Positions 1 through 9,356 of a DNA stretch of 64,000 nt are shown here, one piece after another (positions within the stretch are counted from its first letter, which is position 1; each line of letters starts with the position of its first letter). The stretch covers positions 31,478 to 95,477 of the forward strand of contig JAEUUP010000030.1 of assembly GCA_016787525.1 (NCBI GenBank), read 5' to 3'. The DNA comes from Saprospiraceae bacterium (GTDB lineage: Bacteria > Bacteroidota > Bacteroidia > Chitinophagales > Saprospiraceae). Below the pieces are notes generated by a model, which did not search any database, was not told the DNA's origin, and saw nothing but the letters and a program-made list of their open reading frames with translations. A program made the translations under genes and the position numbers.

Positions 1-78
1 GTTATTCAAGCGACTGTCGAAAAACAAAAAGTCACCATCGGTGAGCTACAAAACTTTATTTCGAGCAATTTCGCGTAG
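1..78 (+). CDS. C-terminal end of an unidentified protein (partial)
   Basis: Frame 1 is open from the window edge to a TAG at 76-78 and encodes 25 residues ending in ELQNFISSNFA. Codon use resembles neighbouring genes and a good terminator hairpin follows about 90 bases later, which supports a real gene end. The fragment is too short to assign a function, and an open frame of this length can occur by chance. Confidence 0.4.
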   Translation, partial: VIQATVEKQKVTIGELQNFISSNFA

Positions 79-168
79 TCAGACAGTTTACAAAAGAATA
101 ATAATGTCTTATGGCAAACTAAAATATTACATCAAAAAAGCAGCAACACAGCCAAATTTTTACCTAAC

Positions 169-208
169 AAAGTATCTTTGCCTTCATTGGTGAAGATACT
201 TTTTTTTA
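169..208 (+). terminator. Rho-independent terminator hairpin
   Basis: AAAGTATCTT at 169-178 pairs with AAGATACTTT at 193-202, a 10-bp stem with a 14-base loop, running into a T tract through 207. It would end the gene whose tail lies at 1-78. The left arm also contains TATCTTTG, a -7 promoter look-alike; the hairpin reading fits better. Confidence 0.7.
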
Positions 209-323
209 TGTGCAACAAAGTGATTTTCTTTACACCACAAAATATCAAACACTGCCCAATCGTTCAACTACTTTTTCAAACTATTTGAGATTAAGAAACA
301 TTCTATAATCAAATTAAAACTTA

Positions 324-1991
324 TTGAAAATGAGAAAATTACAAACACTTTTCCTAATGCTCGTTGTCACAACGATCCCAGCTCTTAGTCAGAAAATCGT
401 ACTCGACGGCTACGCTTTTGAAGAGCTCAATCGTGGATTTCTCAACGAAGTAAAAGTCACTATTTTAGACGTTACAGGCATCTATATCGGCGAAGTTATG
501 AGCGATATGAATGGTCATTTTGTTTATGACGGTATTGACTCTGGCAAAGAATACGTCGTTCAATACGAAAAGAAGATTTTTAAAACAGTAAGGGATACTA
601 TTTCAACCGTTGGCAAAAAAGCAGGCGATAAAATCTTCCTCAAACAGCAGATGGAACGTCAGCCAGGCTATCTGTTGGAGGTAACACTTGCTGAAAAACG
701 CAATAGCTATGAAATCCCTGTTGATGCCATCAACGGTTGTCGCATTGAAGTTTTTAATGTGACACAAAACAAGGAAGAACTCGTCATTGACTCTGCAAAA
801 AGCCCTGTTTTTTCTGTTACTCTGCAACAAGGCAATCAATATACTGTGATGATTCGTAAAAAAGGTTTTTTTGTAAAACGTATGGATGCCAATGTCAATA
901 TTAATGGTTGTTATTTGTGTATGGATGGCTTTGGCACAGTCAATCCGGGCGTAACAAGCAATTTGACTTCGGCTAAGGATAATAAATTGGGTACCTTACT
1001 CTCTAATATCGAACTAGAACGCATTGATGTCAATCGCAATATCGTCATTCAGAATATTTATTACGCCTCAGCTTCTGCCGATTTGACCACTGAAGCCCAG
1101 AAGGAATTGGACAAAGTTGTCAGTTTGATGAAAAACAATCCTTCATTGATAATCGAATTGGGTTCTCATACAGACTCGCGTGGCTCAGAAGAATCTAATT
1201 TGAAGTTGTCGCAAGCGCGTGCGCAATCAGCCGTCAATTATATCACCAATGCATCTGGTGGTTGGATTGATGGTTCGCGCATCAAAGCAAAAGGATATGG
1301 CGAATCGCGTTTGACCAATAAATGTGAGGACGGCACACCTTGTAGTGATGCCGAACACATTCGCAACCGTCGCACTGAATTGAAAATCATAGGTTTCACG
1401 AAAGACCCTTACGAGGGTAAGAGCCTTGCTGAAATCATTCACGAAGAGCAAATTATGAAGTTTGCCATGAGCGACGAAAGCGATAAACAGTATAGAGCTG
1501 ATGGCAGCGTTGTCGCATCAACACAGACCAAACCAGCAGTAAACACAAAAGATGTTTCTAAAAAAGAAATCCCCTCTTCAGTAAAAACAGCACCTCAAGT
1601 GCCTAAAAAAGCAGATACAAGCACTGAAACAAAAGTCGAGTCAGCAATAAAATCAGTGGAACAAGCAGAAAAACCCGTTGCAAAATCAGATTTATCCAAA
1701 GAAAACGTTAAAGTTAGTCTAAACACAGTTGAAAAGGACTTTACGGGTTACAAGATTGAACTATTTACGTCAAAAAATGAGTTAAGCGCAGAAGATCCCG
1801 ACTTAAAAATGATTGCTTTAGATATCATGTCTAATATTGATTTTGATAAACTGAAAAATGATCAAGTTTCATACATGGTTGGCACGTTTTTGAATTGGAG
1901 TGAAACAGAACGATTCTTAGCAAAAGTTCAACCACGTTATCCTAAAGCACAAATTGTGGACTATTTCAAAGGTAAAAGAGTGGGTCAATAA
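324..1991 (+). CDS. OmpA-family envelope protein with CnaB-like domains and C-terminal SPOR-like domain
   Basis: A 555-residue exported protein: residues 1-22 are a signal peptide ending ALSQ. Two carboxypeptidase-regulatory/CnaB-like beta domains follow (about 28-110 and 118-200). An OmpA C-terminal peptidoglycan-binding domain lies at about 245-356, with HTDSRG at 282-287 and NRRTEL near 348. A Lys/Thr-rich linker leads to a SPOR-like domain near 478-550. The OmpA fold is known to bind meso-diaminopimelate of peptidoglycan, so this is probably a periplasmic or outer-membrane anchor. The neighbour at 2200 carries TPR, PD40 and CnaB-like modules but no OmpA domain. Together the two genes hold the domain set found in the T9SS component PorE, but that equivalence is inference. 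Confidence 0.8.
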   Translation: MKMRKLQTLFLMLVVTTIPALSQKIVLDGYAFEELNRGFLNEVKVTILDVTGIYIGEVMSDMNGHFVYDGIDSGKEYVVQYEKKIFKTVRDTISTVGKKAGDKIFLKQQMERQPGYLLEVTLAEKRNSYEIPVDAINGCRIEVFNVTQNKEELVIDSAKSPVFSVTLQQGNQYTVMIRKKGFFVKRMDANVNINGCYLCMDGFGTVNPGVTSNLTSAKDNKLGTLLSNIELERIDVNRNIVIQNIYYASASADLTTEAQKELDKVVSLMKNNPSLIIELGSHTDSRGSEESNLKLSQARAQSAVNYITNASGGWIDGSRIKAKGYGESRLTNKCEDGTPCSDAEHIRNRRTELKIIGFTKDPYEGKSLAEIIHEEQIMKFAMSDESDKQYRADGSVVASTQTKPAVNTKDVSKKEIPSSVKTAPQVPKKADTSTETKVESAIKSVEQAEKPVAKSDLSKENVKVSLNTVEKDFTGYKIELFTSKNELSAEDPDLKMIALDIMSNIDFDKLKNDQVSYMVGTFLNWSETERFLAKVQPRYPKAQIVDYFKGKRVGQ

Positions 1992-2124
1992 TAAATTGAC
2001 ATTTAGTTTGAGGTGAGCTATAACGAATCAACAAAAAAAATTTGAATTTCAATTTAATAAAAAATATATTTGTTGAAATTTTATGGAAACACCCTCAGTA
2101 TTCATCTTAAATCTGACAAAATAC

Positions 2125-2154
2125 TTTGGCACAAGTCAAAAAGTTTGTGCCAAA
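2125..2154. terminator. Intergenic hairpin, possible weak terminator
   Basis: TTTGGCACAA at 2125-2134 pairs perfectly with TTGTGCCAAA at 2145-2154 around a 10-base loop. No U tract follows, so it may attenuate rather than terminate. The gap 1992-2199 otherwise holds one copy of the dispersed motif at 2092. Confidence 0.4.
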
Positions 2155-2199
2155 ATTGAATAATATATTACGTTTTTATCACACTAAATTGAGACGCTA

Positions 2200-4848
2200 A
2201 TGTTTTTAAAAACCATATTGCCTGCGGCTTTACTGGCCCTCAGCGTACCCACTTTCGGTCAAACACTCATCGAAAAGGCAGATAAACAATACGAACTCCA
2301 CGCCTACCGCTTAGCAGCGAAAAGTTACGAATCTATTTTGAGTCAAAATGCAGACCAATGGGCGGCTTCTTTGCGCTTAGCAGATTGTTATTTGCATCTG
2401 AACGATTTGGACAAAGCAGCGATACAATATGCCAAAGCCGTGCGCGACGGACATGCCCAAGCCAAAGACTATTTGAGTTATGGTCGTGTATTGATGATGT
2501 TGGGCAGATATGAAGATGCCGAGCAACAATTCAAAGTCTATCAAAAGACTAACTCCGTCGTTGCTATGCAATTCATCAAAGCCTGTGAGTACGCCCGCAG
2601 CAACAACGAAGAGCCATCTGCCTACGAAGTGACCCCCCTCAGTAAAATCAACACCACAGCCGCAGAATTTGGCGCAACGATTTGGAAAAACAATTTGATT
2701 TGGTCGTCAACTCGTACCGATTTGCGCCGTACACAAAACGACAATCAGAAAAGTGACCTCATCAATGGCATTGCTAATCAATTATTTATAGCGCCTATCG
2801 AAGGTGTATCGAACAAACCCTTCAAGATTCAATTCTTAAAATCTGATTTAAAAAATGTCTTCAACGAAAGTCATCCCTCCTACTCTGCTGACGGCAAAAT
2901 GGTCGCTTTCACACGCAATAATATTGCCGAAGATGAACGCATCACATCTAATGGAGGACTCGAAATAAGTCTTTTTTTAGCCGATGTAGATGCCGATGGC
3001 AATTGGCTCAACGTGCGTCCTTATCCTTACAACAGCGGCTCAACGGGCTTCCCTTGCTTTGCACCCGACAACAAAACGCTCTATTTTACGTCGAATCGTG
3101 CGGGCGGCTCTGGTGGTTTCGACCTCTACAAAGCCGAATTGAAAGGCAATTTTTGGAGTGAACCCAAGAATTTGGGCAGTACTATTAACTCACAAGGCGA
3201 CGAAATAACACCATTTTTTGATGGTAAAACGCTCTATTTTGCGTCCGATTGGCATTTTGGCTTTGGTGGCTACGATATTTTCAAAGTTGAAAACTCTGAC
3301 ATTGTCAATTTAGGAACAGGTATCAACTCTTCCGGCGACGATTTTGGCTTTGTTTTCGACCCCTCAGTATCGAAAGGCTTTTTTGTGTCCAACCGCAAAG
3401 GCACAAAAGGTAAAGATGATATTTACACAGCTACACGCAGCGGCGAATCTGCTAACCTTGTCATTTTAGAAAACGGCAAACCTTTGACAGATACCAAAGT
3501 CAAAGTCTTACAAGGCAACGCATCTAACCTGTCCACGCTCAAAGGTGGCAACTATTTGGTGAGCCTTTCTGACCACAAAACCATGTCTTTGGAAGTGACA
3601 AAAGAAGGTTTCAAGCCAAAAACTGTAAAAATTGAGCCTTTATACACCAACTCTTCGCGTGTTGTCGAGGTTGTGATGGAACGAGCCGTACCAACTCAGA
3701 TGTCAACAGTTCCCGACTATTCGGCTATGATAACCGATGGCTCAACAGGCGAACCGCTGGAGGGTGTGGTCGTCAAAATGGTCAATCAAACGACTAATGC
3801 TGAAACCGAATTGACCAGCGATGTGAAAGGTAGAATCCGCTTTCCGATGGCTAAAAATGGTTCGTATTTGCTGACTTTGTCGAAAGAAGGTTTTGTCATT
3901 TCTCAAAAATTCCTCAAAGCGACGGATGCTAAATCTCAGTATTTGGGCGAATTTGCGCTCAAACCGTCTGCGCTCAGTGGCAGAGAAATGACTCAAGAAA
4001 CGACAACTCAGCCAACGCAAATTAAAAAAGACGATAAAAAGGAAGTTAAAAAAGTAGATACACTCAAAGATTACAGTATTCCTGTCATTCCGTCTTCTAC
4101 AAAAGATAGAAAAGAGCCGCAACAAGTCAAAGCAGATACTAAAACAGACGAAAAGAAAGAAGGAAAAAAAAATACCCCCTCAGTATTTGCCGTCCAAATT
4201 GCGACTTTGGGTATCAACGATGTCTTGAGTTTGAATAAGTTTGAGGATTTGAAAAAAGACGGAAATCTTTATAGTTTGCCCGAAAACAAAATAAAAAAAG
4301 TCCGTTTAGGTGTCTATAAAACCAAAGAAGAGGCCATTGCTGCCGCCAAAAAAGCCAATACTTTAGGTTTCAATGGGGCTTTTGTGGTTGAAGAAAAAAA
4401 TGAGCAAGCCATCGCTCAAAACATCTTCATGCCAAGTCCTCAACCTGTGAAACCAGAATCAGATAACACAACAAAGATTCAAAAAGGTACAGCAGACAAA
4501 GGTAAAACGGTTGAAAGCCCTACAAAGGTGACAACACCGACCAAACCTAAAGAAATGCCACAGCCCTACAGCGTCGCGTTGCCGCCTAAAAAAGCACCTG
4601 CTGCCGAAGATAAGACCTACAAAGTACGTATCGCTGCTATGAAAAAACCTGAATGGTTTGATGATACCAAAGTGTCAAAACTTTGGAAAGTAGAAAAAGT
4701 AAAAGAAGGTGATTTAACGATTTTCATCATGGACGGCTTCAAAACACTCGAAGAAGCCAAAACGATGAAGAAAAAAGTAAAAGAATCTGGTTACCCAGAT
4801 GCCAAAGTCATTCAAAAAGACGGTACGAGTTTTAAAGTTGTAGATTAA
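2200..4848 (+). CDS. TPR-PD40 (WD40-like) envelope protein with CnaB-like and SPOR domains
   Basis: An 882-residue protein with a signal peptide (about 1-20, ending TFGQ). TPR helices span about 22-130. A PD40/WD40-like beta-propeller spans about 150-410, with repeated blades such as DNKTLYFTSNRAGG and DGKTLYFASD. Two carboxypeptidase-regulatory domains follow (about 415-490 and 505-590), then a Lys-rich linker and two SPOR-type segments (about 660-740 and 805-880). The TPR-PD40-CnaB order matches PorE/PD40 proteins of Bacteroidota, which normally end in OmpA; here OmpA is replaced by SPOR and an OmpA domain sits in the upstream gene. SPOR domains bind denuded peptidoglycan glycan strands. 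The motif occurs three times in the coding sequence. Confidence 0.8.
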   Translation: MFLKTILPAALLALSVPTFGQTLIEKADKQYELHAYRLAAKSYESILSQNADQWAASLRLADCYLHLNDLDKAAIQYAKAVRDGHAQAKDYLSYGRVLMMLGRYEDAEQQFKVYQKTNSVVAMQFIKACEYARSNNEEPSAYEVTPLSKINTTAAEFGATIWKNNLIWSSTRTDLRRTQNDNQKSDLINGIANQLFIAPIEGVSNKPFKIQFLKSDLKNVFNESHPSYSADGKMVAFTRNNIAEDERITSNGGLEISLFLADVDADGNWLNVRPYPYNSGSTGFPCFAPDNKTLYFTSNRAGGSGGFDLYKAELKGNFWSEPKNLGSTINSQGDEITPFFDGKTLYFASDWHFGFGGYDIFKVENSDIVNLGTGINSSGDDFGFVFDPSVSKGFFVSNRKGTKGKDDIYTATRSGESANLVILENGKPLTDTKVKVLQGNASNLSTLKGGNYLVSLSDHKTMSLEVTKEGFKPKTVKIEPLYTNSSRVVEVVMERAVPTQMSTVPDYSAMITDGSTGEPLEGVVVKMVNQTTNAETELTSDVKGRIRFPMAKNGSYLLTLSKEGFVISQKFLKATDAKSQYLGEFALKPSALSGREMTQETTTQPTQIKKDDKKEVKKVDTLKDYSIPVIPSSTKDRKEPQQVKADTKTDEKKEGKKNTPSVFAVQIATLGINDVLSLNKFEDLKKDGNLYSLPENKIKKVRLGVYKTKEEAIAAAKKANTLGFNGAFVVEEKNEQAIAQNIFMPSPQPVKPESDNTTKIQKGTADKGKTVESPTKVTTPTKPKEMPQPYSVALPPKKAPAAEDKTYKVRIAAMKKPEWFDDTKVSKLWKVEKVKEGDLTIFIMDGFKTLEEAKTMKKKVKESGYPDAKVIQKDGTSFKVVD

Positions 4849-4868
4849 GCATAACTTAATTTTAAACT

Positions 4869-4905
4869 AAAGACGATAGGATTCCATGCGAATCTTATCG
4901 TCTTT
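4869..4905 (+). terminator. Terminator hairpin after the TPR-PD40 gene
   Basis: Bases 4869-4883 pair with 4891-4905 (AAAGACGATA against TATCGTCTTT, one internal mismatch) around the loop CCATGCG. The stem ends in TTT followed by ATAATTT, a modest U tract 20 bases after the stop codon. Confidence 0.65.
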
Positions 4906-4973
4906 ATAATTTGTATTGTCTTATCTGTTAAAATAATTTTGCTAAAAGCAAAATTTTTCCGTTTTTTGCCCAT

Positions 4974-6200
4974 ATGCGACATATACATGAAAATATCATA
5001 AAAATACTTTTGATTTTTGTCTGTTTGCTACCCCTCAGTAGTTTTCAAGGCAAAACACCTACTCGCCAATTTTTAATTGTCAAATTGGAACGTTCAATGA
5101 GTATTGACGAATTATTGAGAAAATATTTACTCAATGAATATGATTGTAATGTACAGCAATTTTTAAAACTCAATAATATCAGCTCTCGAAAATCGCCCCT
5201 CAGTAAAAACGGTGTTTACAACCTTCCCGTGTGGGTTTATGATTTCAATGGCAAAAGCATCCGTTCCTCGGTCAATATCACTGATTTAGATGTTGCCAAA
5301 ATGATTCAATCCTATAATACAGATTTATTGAAAAACGGCAATCGTAAACAAACTTATCAGGAGAACAACCTTCTTTTAGTACCTTATCATGCTCTGACAT
5401 GCCCCAAAAGCCGTAGCAAAGAAAGCAGTTCTCCCCAAGAACCCGAATTTGTAGAAGGCTCAGAAAAAGTACGAGGCATAGCCACTAAAACCTATGCTAT
5501 TTTCGGACGAAAATATCAAGATGTGCCGATTGTGGACAAAAAACTCAAAGGCAAAATCTTTTATGTCGAAGGAGGTCATGGTGGTCCAGACCCTGGTGCT
5601 ATGACAAAAGTTAGCGGTCGTTCACTCTGTGAGGACGAATACGCTTATGATGTAAGCTTACGTATTGCAAGAGAACTCATTATGCACAGTGCAATAGTTT
5701 ATATCATAACCCGCGACAACAACGATGGTATCCGAGATGGTGATTTTTTGATGTGTGATTCTGACGAACGTACCTACCCTGACCAACGAATTCCCCTCGC
5801 ACACAAACCACGGTTGACGCAACGCTCTGATGCTATCAACGAAATTTATGAAAAACATCGCAAACAGGGCATAACTGACCAACGCTTGATCGTCATTCAT
5901 GTAGATTCGAGAGGAAAAGCACAACAAACCGATACATTTTTATACTACCAAAATGGCAATGAAAGCAGTTTAAAAATTGCGAAACGCATGCAACAAACCC
6001 TCGAAACCAAATATGCACGCTACCGAGACTACAAAGGCACATTGACAACACGCGACTTACACATGCTCAGAGAATGTAAACCCAATACCGTCTATGTCGA
6101 GTTGGGCAATCTACGCAATGAATTTGACCGCAAACGTTTGATGATAAAAAACAATCGCCAAGCCATCGCCAGTTGGTTAGCTGAAGGATTTATGAAATAA
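4974..6200 (+). CDS. N-acetylmuramoyl-L-alanine amidase (Amidase_3 type)
   Basis: A 408-residue exported protein that should cleave the amide bond between MurNAc and L-Ala in peptidoglycan. Residues 1-26 form a signal peptide. An N-terminal region of about 140 residues is LysM-like in places but not clearly assigned. The catalytic domain covers about 190-405: GGHGGPDPGA holds the first zinc His, CEDEYAYDV the zinc Glu, IHVDSR the second His and VELGNLRN the catalytic Glu, in the order expected for Amidase_3. Bacteroidota amidases of this type act in cell separation. The two upstream SPOR/OmpA proteins on the same strand fit a cell-wall cluster, though a terminator separates them. Two motif copies lie in the first 80 codons. 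Confidence 0.85.
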   Translation: MRHIHENIIKILLIFVCLLPLSSFQGKTPTRQFLIVKLERSMSIDELLRKYLLNEYDCNVQQFLKLNNISSRKSPLSKNGVYNLPVWVYDFNGKSIRSSVNITDLDVAKMIQSYNTDLLKNGNRKQTYQENNLLLVPYHALTCPKSRSKESSSPQEPEFVEGSEKVRGIATKTYAIFGRKYQDVPIVDKKLKGKIFYVEGGHGGPDPGAMTKVSGRSLCEDEYAYDVSLRIARELIMHSAIVYIITRDNNDGIRDGDFLMCDSDERTYPDQRIPLAHKPRLTQRSDAINEIYEKHRKQGITDQRLIVIHVDSRGKAQQTDTFLYYQNGNESSLKIAKRMQQTLETKYARYRDYKGTLTTRDLHMLRECKPNTVYVELGNLRNEFDRKRLMIKNNRQAIASWLAEGFMK

Positions 6201-6425
6201 ACCTGTACTTCTACTTTTCTCCTTTTTTCGACCTCTTCGATACGCCATTTTCTCAAAGTGGCACATTTTATTTTAAATCCTAAAACATTGATTAACAGTC
6301 AATTGTTCGATATTGTGGCTTATGTTTAAAAAGTGGTATCCTTGAGGCTACTTAATTTTTATATTTTTGTCGTAGGTATCATTTTTTTCACTCGTAGAAT
6401 CTTTTAACTTAAACAACCAAGAGTA

Positions 6426-9275
6426 ATGAGAAGTAAAATTCAAGCACTCTGCTTCGTTTGTGTCGTCTGCGTTGCACAATTGAAAGCACAAGTTTATTTC
6501 AATCCTGTTTTCCCGACGGCTGACGAACCTGTCACCATCACTTACAATCCTCAAGAAGGCGATAGAGGCTTGGCTGCATGGACAGGCGATATTTATGCTC
6601 ACACAGGCGTGACAACAAGTGCTGGCGCATGGCAAAATGTCAATGCCACTTGGGGCGCACAACTACCCAACAGAAAATTTACACGTCAAACAGATGGCAC
6701 TTATCAGCAAATCATCACTACATCACTGAGACAACATTATGGCGTAGCAGCAGGCGAACCTATCACAGCCGTTTCGTTTGTTTTTCACAATGGAGCAGGT
6801 AATAGCTCAATATCTGGGCGTGGTACAGGTGGTGCTGATATTTTTTATAATGACATTATTCAGCCTACTTCTCCTTTGCGTGTACGCGTATTGAACCCCT
6901 CAGTATCTTCGCAATTTACACAACGCAATGGTACTATTGCATTCAAAGGCGCAGCCTCACAACCTTCTACTTTGACATTGACAGACAATGGCATACAAAT
7001 AGCAATAGGCTCTAATACTAAAGAATTGGTTACTAATATTGTTGCACCAAATGCAGACGGTACGCATCGCGTTGTCTTCAAAGCAACCTTAAATGGGGTT
7101 TCAGATTCATCTGTTTTCAACTATGTCGTTGTACCGAGCATAACTGTCGCTAACCCGCCTACTGGCATGGAATTGGGGGCAAATGTGAACGCAGCAGGCG
7201 ACTCTATCACATTTTTGTTCCAAGCTCCCCGTAAGCAAAATGTTTTTGTGATTGGAAGCTTCAATAATTATCAAGCCGATTCAAAATATTTGATGAATCG
7301 CTCGGTTGACGGCAACACGTGGTGGGTCAAAATTGGCGGTTTGACCAAAGGTCAAACCTACACTTATCAATATCTTGTAGATGGCACGTTGCGGGTAGCA
7401 GACCCCCTCAGTATGTTGGTGCTAGACCCTAACAACGACAGCCGTATTTCTGCAGAAACCTATCCGAACCCGATTCCTTATCCTTCAAGCCAAACATCAG
7501 GTTTTGTCTCTGTTATTACCCCTGGTAAAGCAACGTACAATTGGCAAGTAGCTAATTTCCAACGCCCTGCAAAAGGCAATTTGGTCATTTATGAACTACT
7601 GACTCGCGATTTTGTCGCAAAACACAACTATCAAACGCTGATTGACACCATCCAATATTTAAAAAATATGGGTATCAACGCCATTGAGTTGATGCCTGTG
7701 ACTGAATTTGACAATAACGAAAGTTGGGGTTATAATCCAACTTTCCATATGGCATTAGATAAATATTATGGTACACCTGATAAATTCAAAGAGTTTATTG
7801 ATGTGTGCCATAAAAATGGCATAGCAGTCATTTTAGATGTTGTTTTCAACCATATTTGGGGTGGTGGAACGCCGTTGGCTGCTCTTTACTTTGAAGGTGG
7901 TAAGCCTGCAGCAGACAATCCATGGCTCAATCCAGATGCTAAACACCCTTACAACGTTGGTTATGATATGAACCATGATAGCCCTTTTACGAAAGCTTAT
8001 GTGGAGCGTTGTTTGAAGTTTTTGCTGCAAGAATACAAACTCGACGGTTTCCGTTTCGACTTATCAAAAGGTTTGACACAAAATGCAAAATGTGGCGGCA
8101 GCACAACTGACGAAGCCTGCATCAGCCGAAAAGACCAAACACGAATTGATATTTTAAAAAACTATCACAATACGATTCAAGCAACTGTTCCAGGTGCTTA
8201 TACGATTTTGGAGCATTTCTGCGAAAACAGTGAAGAAACAGAATTAGCACAAGCGGGCATGATGTTGTGGGCAAATCAAAATTGGCGTTATGGTCAAATC
8301 TCGAAAGGCGAATCTGACAATGGACTTTTGGCAGCATCTGCAAAAACACGCGGTTGGACAACCCAAATCTTGCACGATGCAAACGTTCTCTACATGGAAA
8401 GCCATGATGAAGAGCGCAATATGTACCGCAATTTAACCGAAGGTCTGAGTTTAGGCAGCTATAATACCCGTGATTTGAAAACGGCGTTGCGCCGCCAGGA
8501 GTTGGCCTCTGCGTTTTTCTACACTATTCCAGGGCCTAAAATGTTGTGGCAATTTGGTGAAGTAGGTTACGATATTCCAATCAATCAAGGTGGACGCGTG
8601 AGTAATAAACCTATTTTGTGGAACTATTTTACAGAAACAGACCGTCGTCGCTTGTACAACGTCACAGCTAATCTCATATATCTACGCACGACTCAGCCTG
8701 TTTTTCAAAATATCAACTACGATGAATTTGGTTTACTATCGGGTCGGACTAAGAATTTCCAGCTACTCAATGACCCTTCAATGAAGGTAATCGTTGCGGG
8801 TAATCTTTACTTAGCCGCAGAAGTTATTAATCTGAATTTCCCAAATACAGGAAAATGGTATGATTATATGACTGGAGACAGCATCAATGTCACTAATACG
8901 CAAGAGTTCCGCACTTATTTGCCAGGTGAATACCATATTTATACTTCTGTAAAATTAGCTCGTCCACCTATGGGCTATATCGCTGGCTCAGTAGGAACAG
9001 CCGAATTTAAAGAATTGGTGAATCAATTCTCTGTTTATCCGAACCCCTCAGTATCGGGCAGAACTTTCGTCGGTTTCAGCCTTCGGAAAAACAGTACTGT
9101 ACAATGGGAAGTGTTCAATATGGCTGGTCAAAAAATGGCTGGTTCAGCTTTAATGTCAAAAATCCAAGGTTCTTACCAAGATGAATTAGATAAGGAGTTG
9201 CCTAATGGCATTTATACGGTGCGGTTGACTGTTGACGGGGTAACTGCAACAGAAAGATTGGTCGTACAGAAATAG
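6426..9275 (+). CDS. Secreted GH13 alpha-amylase-family enzyme with T9SS sorting domain
   Basis: A 949-residue secreted glucan-active enzyme. A signal peptide (about 1-22) is followed by an N-terminal beta domain, a CBM48/E-set domain (about 255-340, with VFVIGSFNNY) and a GH13 barrel (about 385-760). All four GH13 regions are visible: DVVFNH (about 471), GFRFDLSKG with the Asp nucleophile (about 543), TILEHF with the acid Glu (about 596) and ESHDE (about 659). The last 80 residues, starting SVYPNPSVSG and ending RLVVQK, are a type A T9SS sorting domain, so the enzyme is probably exported to the surface. It lies next to a SusC/D pair on the opposite strand, suggesting starch or maltooligosaccharide use. 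The motif encodes part of the sorting domain (PSVS). Confidence 0.93.
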   Translation: MRSKIQALCFVCVVCVAQLKAQVYFNPVFPTADEPVTITYNPQEGDRGLAAWTGDIYAHTGVTTSAGAWQNVNATWGAQLPNRKFTRQTDGTYQQIITTSLRQHYGVAAGEPITAVSFVFHNGAGNSSISGRGTGGADIFYNDIIQPTSPLRVRVLNPSVSSQFTQRNGTIAFKGAASQPSTLTLTDNGIQIAIGSNTKELVTNIVAPNADGTHRVVFKATLNGVSDSSVFNYVVVPSITVANPPTGMELGANVNAAGDSITFLFQAPRKQNVFVIGSFNNYQADSKYLMNRSVDGNTWWVKIGGLTKGQTYTYQYLVDGTLRVADPLSMLVLDPNNDSRISAETYPNPIPYPSSQTSGFVSVITPGKATYNWQVANFQRPAKGNLVIYELLTRDFVAKHNYQTLIDTIQYLKNMGINAIELMPVTEFDNNESWGYNPTFHMALDKYYGTPDKFKEFIDVCHKNGIAVILDVVFNHIWGGGTPLAALYFEGGKPAADNPWLNPDAKHPYNVGYDMNHDSPFTKAYVERCLKFLLQEYKLDGFRFDLSKGLTQNAKCGGSTTDEACISRKDQTRIDILKNYHNTIQATVPGAYTILEHFCENSEETELAQAGMMLWANQNWRYGQISKGESDNGLLAASAKTRGWTTQILHDANVLYMESHDEERNMYRNLTEGLSLGSYNTRDLKTALRRQELASAFFYTIPGPKMLWQFGEVGYDIPINQGGRVSNKPILWNYFTETDRRRLYNVTANLIYLRTTQPVFQNINYDEFGLLSGRTKNFQLLNDPSMKVIVAGNLYLAAEVINLNFPNTGKWYDYMTGDSINVTNTQEFRTYLPGEYHIYTSVKLARPPMGYIAGSVGTAEFKELVNQFSVYPNPSVSGRTFVGFSLRKNSTVQWEVFNMAGQKMAGSALMSKIQGSYQDELDKELPNGIYTVRLTVDGVTATERLVVQK

Positions 9276-9293
9276 AATTTTACTGAGGGGTAT

Positions 9294-9338
9294 AAAAAAA
9301 AGTGTCAACTGTTAAAATAACAGTTGACACTTTTTTTT
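9294..9338. terminator. Bidirectional terminator between convergent genes
   Basis: AGTGTCAACTGTTA at 9301-9314 pairs perfectly with 9318-9331 around an AAA loop. It is flanked by eight A on the left and eight T on the right, so it can terminate both the amylase gene (+) and the susD gene (-). A motif copy (9281-9290) directly precedes it. Confidence 0.95.
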
Positions 9339-9356
9339 ATTCAGATAATATCAAAA

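Noticed and set aside
173..180. TATCTTTG as a promoter
   Set aside because: It is the left arm of a terminator hairpin with a T tract, and no -33 TTTG is at the right distance.
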